A DNA stretch of 64,000 bases from Ailanthus altissimus (Eukaryota; Streptophyta; Magnoliopsida; Sapindales; Simaroubaceae), in NCBI GenBank assembly GCA_946807835.1, contig OX327683.1, forward strand, positions 33,415,001-33,479,000, written 5' to 3'. The first letter of the stretch is position 1. The number at the start of each line of letters is the position of its first letter. The position numbers and the translations under genes are program-made. Below are positions 49,737 to 60,966 of the stretch, piece by piece. Under the pieces are notes generated by a model that was given only the letters and a program-made list of their open reading frames with translations, was not told the DNA's origin and made no database searches.

Positions 49737-50475
49737 GTTCATTTAGTTAAATTTTTTAAGTAAATTTTTTAAAAGTAGTGTTTTTAAAAATAGAGTTTTA
49801 AGAAAAAGTTATTAATAATTTAGTTGTCAATTAAAAGAGCTCTTTTAATAAATTAGGTTATTTTGTTATATATTATTAAAATTATTTATCTGATATTAAA
49901 TTATCAAAAATAACATTTAATAATAAAGCTTATATCTAAATTCTAAACAAATTAATTTTTTTATACATAAATTTAAATTTATCTTATATTTTCTTAAATC
50001 TAATCTCTTAAATCATAAGAATTCAAATAAAACTAATTCATGGCAATCAACAATCAAATAAATTATTGTGCTTAGTAAAACAAATTAAAAATAAAATAAT
50101 ACTTACTAATGAAAAAAAGTGATACATAGTCTTATAAAGATATGATGGTTGTAGAGATATCGAGATATAATGACTTTTGATAAAATAATAAAAATATATT
50201 GGTTGAATAAGTTTTTTTTATTATTAAGAGTACACTATAGAATTAAAAAATTATTATTATGGTATATGTGACATTATACAAATATAAAAAAAAGCTCAAA
50301 AACTTTACTATCAAAAATTCAAATTTTGAGTTTTTACAAATAAAGGCAAAATTATTTTTTTAATTGCCAAAATCTCTTCTTCAATTGTAATTGAACATTA
50401 TCAAAAAATTTAAAAATAACTTTTGATATTAAAAAAAAAAGTTCCTTTAGTCAGTAAAAAAACTCAACCAAATTG
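49737..50475. mobile_element. MITE copy 2, GTTTGGTTGAG family
   Basis: Homologous to 46676-47420 along its length (shared TTATTATGGTATATGTGACA and AGTACACYATRRAATTAAA). The left end is eroded (TTTAGTTAAATTTTTTAAG) and the right end is CTCAACCAAATT. Confidence 0.65.
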
Positions 50476-52519
50476 ACACTAAATGCTAAAATAATTGGAA
50501 TTTAAACTGGGGTAGTGTAGTAAATTACTTGCAGCTTACTTTTGGTAATCTTACAATTAACAAGATAAGATATGTTATCTTTTTTTTTTAAAAAAAAATT
50601 ATTCTTTCATGTAAAGTTTTTATTGATTACCAAACTGAAAATTCTCAATTTAATGTCATTTTTAAAAGGGAATTATTAGTTTAGTCCTATAAATTTTGTT
50701 AAATTACTTGATTAGTCTATTTCTTTATTTTAAATACCTCAATTAATCTCTACTATTAAAAAGGTAAATTTTAAAGTGCTATTTTTTTTAAGGAAATAAA
50801 GAAAATTATTATATTTAATTATGATAAATAGTCTTATATTTGATCAAATTAACTTTATTGCTCTAAAAAAATGTATTTTAAACATTACTTTTTTTCATAA
50901 AAAAAGATTAATTAAATAATTTAAAAAAAAATAAAAAATGACTATATAATTCAACTAAACTTTAGGAATTGAATTGATAATTTTTTTTTTAAAATTCATA
51001 GTTCCTATATGCATTTATAATTGATTGAGTATACAGATATATATAAATATAATTATTCTCGGTGTGAATGTCTACAGACTAGCTACATACAATTGATCCA
51101 ATTTAATTAAAAAAACTTGTAAAAGAATTTTAATAATAACGTTTAATTAAAAATACAATATTAAATTTCATATTAAAAGGATTGCTTTGAATAACAACCT
51201 TTAGATAAATTGAAGGGATAATATTTTATAAGTGCTTAAAATTTTATATTAGTTAATAAAGAGTAATGCAATATTAGGATATAAATTTTTTATTTTAATT
51301 AATGTGACATCTGATGATCTAGTGTTAATTGATAAAAAATTAATAATTATTTAATAAGTAGTTATCAATTGATGATATATCAATTAAGATATAAAATTTG
51401 TATTTCAATTATATAAATGTAATACTATTTATTAATAAATATTTCTCTAACTACTTTTGAGAAAGACTATCATTCAGTGTCATTCAAAGTGCGGAAATTT
51501 GCTTTCTTCTGAGAGTTCAAACCAAAGAAATGTTTTATATATTGAGGGAGGAAATTCATTTTACGTAAATGTTACATTGGATTTTATCAATAACTTGCAA
51601 ATTGAAGATCGAGCTATTTTTACTTTATAATATGCTTTCAACAATCTTATTTTAGTAAAATATTATATTACTGATAAGCTTATTATTAAATCAGCTCATT
51701 AGCCTGCATCATTGTGCTTTTTTTATTTTTTATTTATTTTAAGTACATGCCCAAATTAATTGCATAAGTAGATTTCAGCCCAAATTAAAGTTTATTTGAA
51801 TCTGATAATCTAACCTGTTAACTCATGGAAACAGGTTGTGTTATAATGAAGTATATAAGAATTAAAATTATTATTTTATTTAAATTGAGATTGAAATATG
51901 TATAGTTTTGCATGCATAATTCGAGTATAACTTGGGAATATGTATTATAAATTCGGCTAGTTTATTCGATCTAATTCATTTAGTTTGAGCAATTCAACTA
52001 GTTTCAAGTATTTAGATCATCTTGCATGTTGTTGATGCACTCCAGAGTCCAGACATGGAGCTCTATTTTTATTGGATAGATATTGATTTGAGAATTAGAG
52101 TTAACTTAAGTATTGAAGTATCTTTTTTTGAAGAAAGACAATGTTTTTTAAGTAAATTAGAAGAGTTTTCAAGAATAAAAAGATAAATAGAAATTGGCAT
52201 TTTTTAATTTCGATTTAGTTCGGGTGAGAACCGAATCAATCAATTTTAAGAAATTAGAATTGATTAATTCTAGCATATAGAATGAACCAAACCAAACTCA
52301 GTTCGGTTCTTAGTTTTTTTTCAAAATATTTAGTATTTGTCTCCAATTTGAATCGAATCAAACTAAAACCAAATTGAATAGGATTTGAATTTAGATTATA
52401 GAAGTTCAAATTTTGTATTTATAGATTAAATAGGCTTTCCAAGCATATATATATTTTATGTGAATGTGCAAGAAAATAATTTATAATATTGTGATTAAGA
52501 GAGTATAGAATTAGAATTT
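50476..52519. other. AT-rich spacer with SPH flank marker
   Basis: No gene. The marker AACAAGATAAGATATGTTAT (50569-50590) of the SPH neighbourhood is present. A weak hAT-like remnant rich in GAACCGAATC/TTCGGTTC lies at about 52200-52380. Confidence 0.45.
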
Positions 52520-52924
52520 TAGAAGTAATATGTTATGCATTAATAGACATAGTTTCCAGAAATTCTAAAAGTCATATTTTCTCTTTATTTTGATAACATT
52601 GCTTTCCATTGAACGAACCTTATATTTTTCATTTTGGCAACAAAAGTTCCATATGACTTACTATTAGTTTGAGATTATCCGCAAACAGATCGATGCCCAA
52701 TCAATATTAAATGGTTGTCTTAATAGAAAATTAGTGGAGGAATTTTTTTTAAAGAAAAAAGAAGAAAAACAGAAATCCAGAGTTTTATTCATAATAATGG
52801 TCTTTTTGACAATTCTGTTCATAAGCTGGCTTAATACAAGATTAAGAACATAAGCATGAAGAACTGCAGTCGCCAGTGGGCAAATAGCAAAGCAAGTTAA
52901 TGATGATTATATTCCAGTTTATAA
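52520..52924. repeat. Segmental duplication, SPH 3' flank (copy 1)
   Basis: This matches 56880-57250 closely (TTTCCATTGAACGAACCTTA, CAGATCGATGCCCAATCAAT). The duplication continues through the adjoining SPH loci. Confidence 0.85.
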
Positions 52925-53366
52925 TAATTTGTAGCCATAGCTCCTTGTAACAATTTGAAATAAAAGCTCGTCAACGTTATAAACATTTCTCAGGTAAATC
53001 CCATCGTCTTTGGCAGTCCAAATGCAGGTTTGAGTACCGTTGCAATTTTCGTAAATATAACCACTTACTTCAAACGCAGTAAAACTTCTATGAAGCTGGA
53101 CTTCTCACTGACTCAAGTAACACCAATATAGTGTGGATCTCTTGAAATTCACATTGAATCCCTAAGAAGTTTCAGTTCCAACAGTGAGATTGTGCACGTC
53201 GAGATCGTCGTCGCTCGATTTACAGTTCACGAATAAGTTATAAGACCTTGTTGTTGCTGAATCCATTTACAACATGTAAGTACCATTTTGCATCTGCTGG
53301 GCTTGTTGCTAGGGCAAGAACAACAAATATATCACCAGGTTCAAGTTCATTTTGAGAGAAGTGGTC
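52925..53366 (-). pseudogene. S-protein homologue (SPH), pseudogene D
   Basis: This is the duplicate partner of the intact SPH at 57251-57697. From the start 'MNLNLVI' one base is missing, so 'LFVVLALATSPADAKW' is out of frame. A small indel or substitution breaks 'NNKVLFVNCKSS' (53236-53246). TAG replaces the Trp of 'ETTWAFN', and TGA replaces a codon in 'LSQREVQLH'. The later part still reads 'CIWTAKDDGIYLRNVYNVDE', then loses the frame before the end. With four lesions it cannot make an SPH protein. Confidence 0.85.
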
Positions 53367-53489
53367 GTTTTGGCTTGGGGTTCATACTATATATGAGTCT
53401 TGTTGTTTTGAGCATTATTTACTTATTTATTTCATATTATCCAAAAATCTATTGTTATTTTCACGCTTATAAGTTAATTTTTATCAAAA

Positions 53490-54000
53490 AATAAATAAAT
53501 ACTAAAATATAATAATACTAAAAATAAAGTTTATTTCAAATTCATAAGTGAATTTTTATTATTTAATATTAAATAATAAAATAAATTTTCGTAAAAAAAT
53601 TTAAATTTAAATTATAACTTATGAGAATTCATAAAAAATTTAATTTTTAAACAAAAAATATTAAGAATTATATTCAAATCATAAGAAATTAATTTTTTTA
53701 TTTATTTATAAATAAATAAATTACTACAATAATACGAAATTCTTCTATGCTCTCAAATGAGTTTTAATTATTACAACTGTTAATAATAAAAAAATTATGT
53801 TATAGTAGAAAAAATATTTTTAAATGATAATTGATGACTATATAAGAAAAATAATTTTTTACTTTTGTTGGAAAGCTATTTTTATAATTAATGTAATTAT
53901 TAATATCTTTTTTTGTTTCAATTAATTTAAGAATAATTCAAAATTGAGAAGATGTTTATAATAGGTTTCTAAAAAAACTCATTTTTTAAAGCTTATTTGA
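53490..54000. repeat. Duplicated AT-rich block (copy 1)
   Basis: This repeats at 54690-55240 (offset about 1.2 kb; shared CTAAAATATAATAATACTAA and TTATAACTTATGAGAATTCA) and is the inverted counterpart of the centre of the long-inverted-repeat element at 26440-26960. Confidence 0.7.
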
Positions 54001-54689
54001 GCATACTATATATGAGCCACCTTGTTGTTTTGAGCATTATTTACTTATCTCCATTATTGTTTCATATTATCCAAAACCCTATTAAAACAATTATATTAAA
54101 ATTTAACTCTTATTGTCTTTTTACTAATCCACCTTTAATGATGTCATTCTTTTACTATTTTTTCATAAATTATTATTATAAATTATTTAAAAAATAATAC
54201 TAAAATAATAAAAACCATAACATATTTATGTTATGATGGAAGGATGAATATTTTGATTATTTTATTTTTATTTTTTCTTTTTGTTTTATATTTTAAAATT
54301 TTATTCATTAATTAATTTTTTAAAATACATTAATATTTAATGATTTTAAGAAAGAATAAATATATTACGGTTTTATTATTTTTCATTATTTTTTAGTAAT
54401 TTTGTTTAAAAAATATTAAACAACTATAATGTATTTATCCTTTCTAATGAGTATTAAATATTGACATATTAAAAAATATTAAATATTAATAAAAATTAAA
54501 AATTAAAAAAATAACTAGAATGTTCATCCTTCATCCGTATAAATTAAATCAATTTTGGTACTAAAAAATTATAAACAATAATAATTGTAAAATATTTTAA
54601 TAAATAATAATTTTAATTAAGTATATACAACAAAAAACGTAAAGATTAAATTTAAAAAACTTATTATAAGAATGAATTATTTTATAATT

Positions 54690-55240
54690 TTTTTGAATTA
54701 ATCTAAAAATAAATAAATACTAAAATATAATAATACTAAAAATAAAGTTATTTCACACTCATAAGTGAATTTTTATTATTTAATATTAAATAATAAAATA
54801 AGTGTTCATAAAAAATGCTAAATTTAAATTATAACTTATGAGAATTCAAAAAAAAATTAATTTATAAACAAAAAATATTGAGAATTATATTCAAATCATT
54901 AGAAATTAATTTTTTTATTTAATTATAAATTAAAAAAATTACTACAAATAATGAAAAATTCTTTTATGCTCTCAAATGAGTTTTAATTATTACAACTATT
55001 AATTAAAGAAATAAATTATGTTATAGTAGAAAAAATATTTTAAAATGATAATTGGTGACTATATATGAAAAATAATTTTTGACTTTTGTTGGAAAACTAT
55101 TTTTATAATTAATGTAATTATTAATACCTTTTTTTGTTTCAATTAATTTAAGAATAATTCAAAAATGAGAAGATGTTTATAATCGGTTTCTAAAAAAACT
55201 CAATTTTTTTAAAGTTTATTTGAATTAAATGTTATTTAAA
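54690..55240. repeat. Duplicated AT-rich block (copy 2)
   Basis: See copy 1 at 53490. Sequence at 55370-55790 (TTTGAGGTCAAGGGATCAAA, AGGGGTAAAATTATTAAACT) corresponds to an arm of the same element family. The stretch 54001-54689 between the copies holds no gene. Confidence 0.7.
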
Positions 55241-55834
55241 GTATTTTTTTTGACTCATTATTATCTATGATTTTGAGTACCAACATCTTTTTAACTTATA
55301 ACTAATAATTCATCTAATTTATTTATAGAATATATATATATATATATATAAAATAGTTTCTAGAAAGTGTCAAGTAAACTTAAGTTGGGCTAAGTTGTGA
55401 AGATTGATTGTTTTTATCTTTGAGGTCAAGGGATCAAATTCCTTTAGACTCATTTCTTTTGTCTCTTACTCTCAATTCTTTAGGGGTAAAATTATTAAAC
55501 TATGTATTATCATGGATAACATTGTTCTCTTTAAACTCATTTTTTTTGCTTTCGCTTTCAAATTTTCAAGGACTATCAAACTATGTATATTATGAATAAA
55601 ATTATCAAATCACGTAAAAAAAATTAAAAAATAACAGAATATGCTTAATGACAAGGGTTCTTTAAAGGTAAAATTATCAAACCATGTATTATTAAAAATA
55701 AAATTATCAAATTATATAAAATAATAAAAGATAATGGAATATGTTGAAAGCCAATGATGTTTTAGTCATTTTTAATAAATACATAAGAGTAAGTAGACAT
55801 TAGTCGATACAATAAAGAGTAATAATCGTTTTTC

Positions 55835-56095
55835 CTACCATCGACTTTGGCAATCCAAAAACAATCTTTGTTATTACATCTATATAAGAGATCTTGATTG
55901 ATCCATTACATGTCGAAAGAAGCAGGAAGTTTTTCTCTCCTTAAGCTCAAGTAACACCAATAAAGAGTGCTTTGAAATATATTCATCTTAAAATTCTAAG
56001 TATTTCAACTCCAACAGAAAGATTTTGCATGTCAATAACTCAATGTTGTGTCGCAGGATTTACAGTGGGCAAATAGGATTTTGTTGTTGCTAGAT
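55835..56095 (-). pseudogene. S-protein homologue (SPH), pseudogene E, truncated
   Basis: The minus strand reads 'NNKILFAHCKS', then a degraded middle, 'LYWCYLSL' and a Phe/Leu-rich stretch, and the end of the domain with 'CNNKDCFWIAKVDG'. It is closest to pseudogene B (32.1 kb). The N-terminal signal peptide and first strand are gone: the sequence stops at about 56095, where an hAT-type end (AGGGGTGGGCA) begins. Several frame changes occur inside. Confidence 0.75.
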
Positions 56096-56096
56096 G

Positions 56097-56235
56097 TAGG
56101 GGTGGGCATTCGACAGGCTTGGAACGGATTCGACCAATTTCGTTTCTCAATCGGGACACATTATATGACGGGATGGGTCTCGACCCAAATCGGGACGGGA
56201 CGGGAACATGGGACATTTTCGGGACACATTATTTG
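56097..56235. mobile_element. hAT-like element end, truncated
   Basis: TAGGGGTGGGCATTCGACAGG followed by GGGACGGGACGGGA-type repeats resembles the element at 6750-7186. No matching right end was found, so only one terminus survives. Confidence 0.6.
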
Positions 56236-56430
56236 CTGGAAAATATTGTTACACTTTTACGTGAGTTGGAGAATGCTTCTTGCAAGTTTATTAGTCGCAA
56301 AATAAATTCGGTAACCCACTTTTTGGTAAAACGGGCAACTATTTCCTTTATGTCAAAACTATGGGTAAACTACCTACCGATTACATTATGTAAATGCTTG
56401 CAAAATTGTGTAATAATGATTAGTGAATAA
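56236..56430 (+). mobile_element. LINE-type RNase H fragment
   Basis: The frame reads 'LLRELENASCKFISRKINSV' and then 'THFLVKRATISF', 'LWVNYLPITLCKCLQN' and a stop. This fits the C-terminal part of the RVT_3 RNase H domain carried by plant LINEs, whose usual pattern is an HxxREANxVAHxLAK-like core followed by W and P. It probably marks the 3' end of a truncated LINE. The call rests on motif pattern only. Confidence 0.45.
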
Positions 56431-56879
56431 AACTATAGCATTCTCTTTTTAAAAAAATCTTTTTACATGTATTTTGTGTTAATTATGCAGAGTGAAGATT
56501 TAATTTTTAATTATTTTATTTTTTCAACAATCAATTCAATATCAGTGACGAATTAGATAAGAGATGAGATTAAGAGAACATCATAGTCCTTTTAGAATAT
56601 CATGTTCTCTTCACATAAAATTATACTTATTATTGATTGAGCATATATCATAAATGGAATCCTTAAAAATTCATATGCAATAATGAAAATTTTTTCTTCA
56701 TCCAAGCGCATATACATCTATCCAGAAAGAAAGAAAAAGTTAATTTCGTCAATGTATTTTTGTACAAAAATTATGATTTATTAGATGGGTCATGTGTATA
56801 TATACAACTTTATGTCCAAGCATACATAATATTAGATAGAGATATGGTAATTTTCACACGAATAAATATAAGCCATGTA
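56431..56879. other. AT-rich spacer
   Basis: No gene recognised. Confidence 0.5.
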
Positions 56880-57250
56880 CATTATTATAGCATTAATAGA
56901 CATAGATTCCAGGAATTCTAAAAGTCTATTTTTCTCTTTATTTTGACAACACTGCTTTCCATTGAACGAACCTTATATTTTTCATTTTGGCAACAAAGGT
57001 TCTATATGACTTACTATTAGTTTGAGAATACCCGCAGACAGATCGATGCCCAATCAATATTAAATGGTTGTCTTATTGGAAAATTAGTCGTGGAAAAAAT
57101 TAAAATAAAAAAAAGAAGAAAAACAGAAATCCAGAGTTTTATTCAGAATAACGGTCTTTTTGACAATTCTGTCCATAAGCTAGCTTAATACAAGAATAAG
57201 AACATAACCATGAAGAACTGCAGTGGCCAGTCGGCAAATAGCAAAGCAAG
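56880..57250. repeat. Segmental duplication, SPH 3' flank (copy 2)
   Basis: This is the close partner of 52520-52924, contiguous with the intact SPH gene that follows. Confidence 0.85.
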
Positions 57251-57697
57251 TTAATGATGATTATTTTCCAATTTATAATAATTTGTAGCCATAGCTCCTT
57301 GTAACCACTCGTAATTAAACTCGTCAACGTTATAATAATTTCTCATGTAAATCCCGTCGTCTTTGGCAGTCCAAATGCAGGTTTTATCGCTGCAATTGTC
57401 CTCAAAGTAAGGATATTTTTCAAACGCAACAAAAGCTGCATGAAGCTGGGCTTCTCTTTGACTCAAGTAACACCAAAATAGGGTTGTGTCAAAGAAATTC
57501 ATATTGAATGCCCAAGTAGTTTCAGCTCCAACAGTGAGATTGTGCATGCCGAGATCATCGTCGCGCGATTTACAGTGCACGAATAAGACCTTGTTGTTGG
57601 TCAATCCATTTAGAACATGTATGTGCCATTTTGCATCTGATGGGCTTATGGATAGGGCAAGATAAACAACAAATAATATCACCAGGTTCATATTCAT
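57251..57697 (-). CDS. S-protein homologue (SPH), intact
   Basis: This secreted S1-family protein has 148 residues from the chosen start MNMNLVILFVVYLALSIS, whose signal peptide ends near 'SDA'. An upstream in-frame ATG (57751) adds 18 polar residues. In the paralogue at 43868 the matching spot has an ATG (AKMTTS) that is ACG-type here (PKTTTS), so the start may have moved. Mature landmarks are 'KWHIHVLNGLTNNKVLFVHC', 'RDDDLGMHNLTVGAETTW' with the NLT glycosylation site, 'LFWCYLSQREAQLHAAF', 'CSDKTCIWTAKDDGIYMRN' and 'WLQGAMATNYY'. The C-terminal tail is longer than in the other copies by about ten residues (ending ENNHH). No lesion is seen. Its duplicate at 52925-53366 is dead. Confidence 0.9.
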   Translation of the reverse strand: MNMNLVILFVVYLALSISPSDAKWHIHVLNGLTNNKVLFVHCKSRDDDLGMHNLTVGAETTWAFNMNFFDTTLFWCYLSQREAQLHAAFVAFEKYPYFEDNCSDKTCIWTAKDDGIYMRNYYNVDEFNYEWLQGAMATNYYKLENNHH

Positions 57698-57760
57698 TTC
57701 GAGAGAAGTGGTTGTTTTTGGCTTATTGATGGACGTACTGAAGCTTGACAAAGAATTGTT

Positions 57761-57773
57761 CTGTTTTTAAATT
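57761..57773 (-). promoter_or_regulatory. Conserved TTTAAAAAC upstream element
   Basis: AATTTAAAAACAG on the minus strand lies about 65 bases upstream of the SPH start and is the variant form of the TTTAAAAGC block. A second, orphan copy of the block (TTAATTTAAAAGCAACA) lies at 57974-57990 with no SPH gene attached. Confidence 0.4.
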
Positions 57774-57779
57774 AATTTA

Positions 57780-59586
57780 TTTTCTTTCAACACTGGGATA
57801 GTGAGGACACCAATTACCCATAAAAAATGGTAAGTAATAATTGTTATTCTGTAATTGGCAATTTTGTTTTGTTTTTGACAAAATTTCCATTTCATTCCTT
57901 AAATGGTCAGACAATATTTAATTTATTACTTGTAATAAAAAAAATTTATTACTTAACAATTTCACACTATTGTTGCTTTTAAATTAATTAAGAGTCTAGT
58001 GGGCTTTTAAATATGGTAAGTAACAATCGTTATTTTCATATTTAAAATGGTTAATTTCAATTCTTTAAATGGTAAGACAATATATAATGCATGAGTAGAG
58101 GCAAAATTTTCTGATATTTAATAAAGTAAATTTGGACTATTTACCTTTTTGGATTTAGATTTACGAGCTGCGTCACTATAGATACTATTGATGAATGTAC
58201 TTCTGATTATAAATATCAATCAATTGTTGTAATATTTAAAAAATATATATTTTTACTTATGTCAAAACACGTGTTTATTATTTACCATGTTTACAATTTC
58301 TAAGATATTCATGAATTATTTGATTCTATGGAAGTTCTTTTTTTTTTCAACAGTCACGTTGGGTTTTCTTCGTTCCTTGCAAGTCGAATTGTATGGCCTA
58401 GGACGAATGGAGTGAATTCTGAATTAATTGGAATTCTGACCAGAGTAGTACAATAAATTACATGCAGCAGGACAAATTTAGTTGTCTTTAGTTTTTTTTT
58501 TTTTTAATAAAAAGTTGTCTCAACACATTGAGAAGGTAAAATATGTTGTTATTTATTAATTTAGTAATTTTTGTTTGATAAAATTTAATTTAGATTAATA
58601 TTGTACCCACGAAGTTTTAACTTATTATTGATTGAGTGTACATCATAATAGGAAAGGATGCTTTAAAATGTTGAAATGACCATTTTTGTTCATATTTTTA
58701 TTTAAGTTTTAGACTTTTTTGAAACAGTAAATTATCTTGTTTAAGATAATACCTGGACATTTTTCAACAATAAAAAATAGTAATTAGTTATTTAAAAAAC
58801 ATTAAGATAAAAATAAGAACGAAGATGACAATCTCTTTTCAAAATATCATTTTTTTAATCATGAAAATTTTTCCTACAACCAACAAAAAAAAAAAAAAGT
58901 TTGTCTATGTATTTTTGTACAAATAATACGAATCATATGATTGGTTAGATAGGTCATATATATATATATATATAAAGGATTTGGTATTTTCAAATGAAAC
59001 TTAAATACTATTATATAAACATTAGATTATAATAGTCTTAATGTCTGTATTTACTGATTAATTCGGCTTTCAAATCATGAACCATGAATATAAAATAATG
59101 TGAAAAATACAATATGATTTAAAAAATATTTTATAAGGCGATTAAGAGAGAATATGCAGTTTAAAAGTGATGTATTAATATTTTAATATTAACCTAGATA
59201 TATAAAGAGACTTATTTATGCATTAATTGACACGTGTTCTATCCACTTAACAATTCATTTAAAAGAAAAAAAACATATTCAAACGTCCAAAATCATTGAT
59301 GACATTATAGTCCAAAAAAATAAAAGCCTAAAAAATTTGTTGATGCTTCAATCAAGCAAGTTGCCAAGCAACTTGCTTGCTTTAATACAACAAAATCTCT
59401 TATTTCCCGTTTTTGATTTGTCGCTGTAAAAAATAATTTTTAACCATAAATGTTTTTGAGTATTCTCTCAACACTACAACACAATTTTTTTTTTTTCTGT
59501 TTTGTAACCCTATTTTTGATTGTATTTATAATTGTATCTAATTATTAAACTACTTTAATTCAGATTCTAGTTTTCTTATGAACTTG
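57780..59586. other. AT-rich spacer with SPH 5'-flank copies
   Basis: CCATTTCATTCCTTAAATGG (57889) and TTTATTACTTGTAATAA, plus the orphan TTTAAAAGC block near 57980, show further duplicated SPH upstream sequence. A (TA)n run lies at 58958-58973. No gene. Confidence 0.5.
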
Positions 59587-59591
59587 TTATC

Positions 59592-59841
59592 TATTAAAGA
59601 TATAGAATATTAATATATTAATTACCTATCATATATATATATATTTTTTAATTAATAGGTTATATTTAATTTTTTTATGTATTTATATTTTTTTATTTAT
59701 GTTAACCTAAAGCCTATATAATGGCTGTCTCTATAATATTATAATACACAATATTATAATAACAATGTAGTCTTTCAAATTTTACAGTTTCTTTTTATTA
59801 TTTTTGTTATCTTTTTCTTTTATATTTTATCTTTTCTCATA
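59592..59841 (+). repeat. 5' LTR, 250 bp
   Basis: Matches 60797-60966 plus 63821-63897 along its length. Confidence 0.88.
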
Positions 59842-60514
59842 TAATATCAGAGCTTACGGTTCGATTATTTCCCTATCTTATTGTTCGGCGAAACTTGCCA
59901 AATTTTTTTCGGAAACTCTTAGGAAGCTCACCGGAGTTTCATCGGAATATCATCGGAAGTTCGTCGGAGTTCGCCGTAATCAACACTGCCCAACCCAAAA
60001 AGTTCAGACGCTGCCGGCTAGTTGAATCCCGCCGGAATCAAGCTTCTCCGCCGCCGCACGCTCCTTCACGCCCCGACCAAACTCTCTGCCTCCGTTACTG
60101 TTAGCGTTAAATTCCGACTGATTTCTGGCGTGTTAGCATGCACCGCCCAGACGACTGCACTCAGAATCAACCGGAGATTCCAACGGCACCGGAATCTTGT
60201 CGATCCAAAGCTGCACGCGTCTCCACGCGCCTCTGAACAGAGCTGTCATCCGCCACCGTCCACTTTAGATCTCCGCCATTTTTTGGCGAGTTGCTTTTTA
60301 CCGCCGGCTCCATTCAACTCCCCTTCGCTAGATCTATCAGTCCCAGGTCTTTTTTTAAAATTTCGATGATCCAATTTACAATAGGGGTCTTTTTGCAAAC
60401 TTTTTAACGTTATATGGACAGTTTGCAATTTATCTAAGTTTTGGGCTATTTTGTGATTTTTTATTTTCATCGGTTTTTATTTGTAATTTTTAAATAAATT
60501 GGTGGAATAATCTC

Positions 60515-60720
60515 TCAACACACTTGCACTCGCAACAGTTGATTTTTCTCTATCAACGCGATTGCACTCGCAGTGGTTGACAACGTACTTGCACTCGCAA
60601 CGATTGTTTTTTTTGTTTCTTTATCAACGCATTTGTACTCACAATGGTTGGCAACGCACTTGCACTCGCAACGGTTGGTTTCAAGTTTCATTCAACGCAA
60701 CTGCATTCGCAAGTGATTGA
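60515..60720 (+). repeat. CACTTGCACTCGCAAC short repeats
   Basis: Six or so imperfect units of CAACGCACTTGCACTCGCAA plus a (T)GGTTG tail, separated by T-rich spacers, in the internal region of the non-coding retroelement. No frame uses them consistently. Confidence 0.8.
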
Positions 60721-60966
60721 TTTTCTCAATGTCCACCATTATAATAAAAATATATTCTTTTTCAAACTCAAACTTCTACTTGAGTTTGAGGAGGGATATT
60801 AAAGATATAAAATATCAATATATTAATCACCTATCATATATATATTTTATAATTAATAGGTTATATTTAATTTTCTTTTATATATTTATATTAGTTTATT
60901 TATATTAACCTAAAACCTATATAAAGACTGTCTTTGTAACATTATAAAATACAATATTATAATAAC

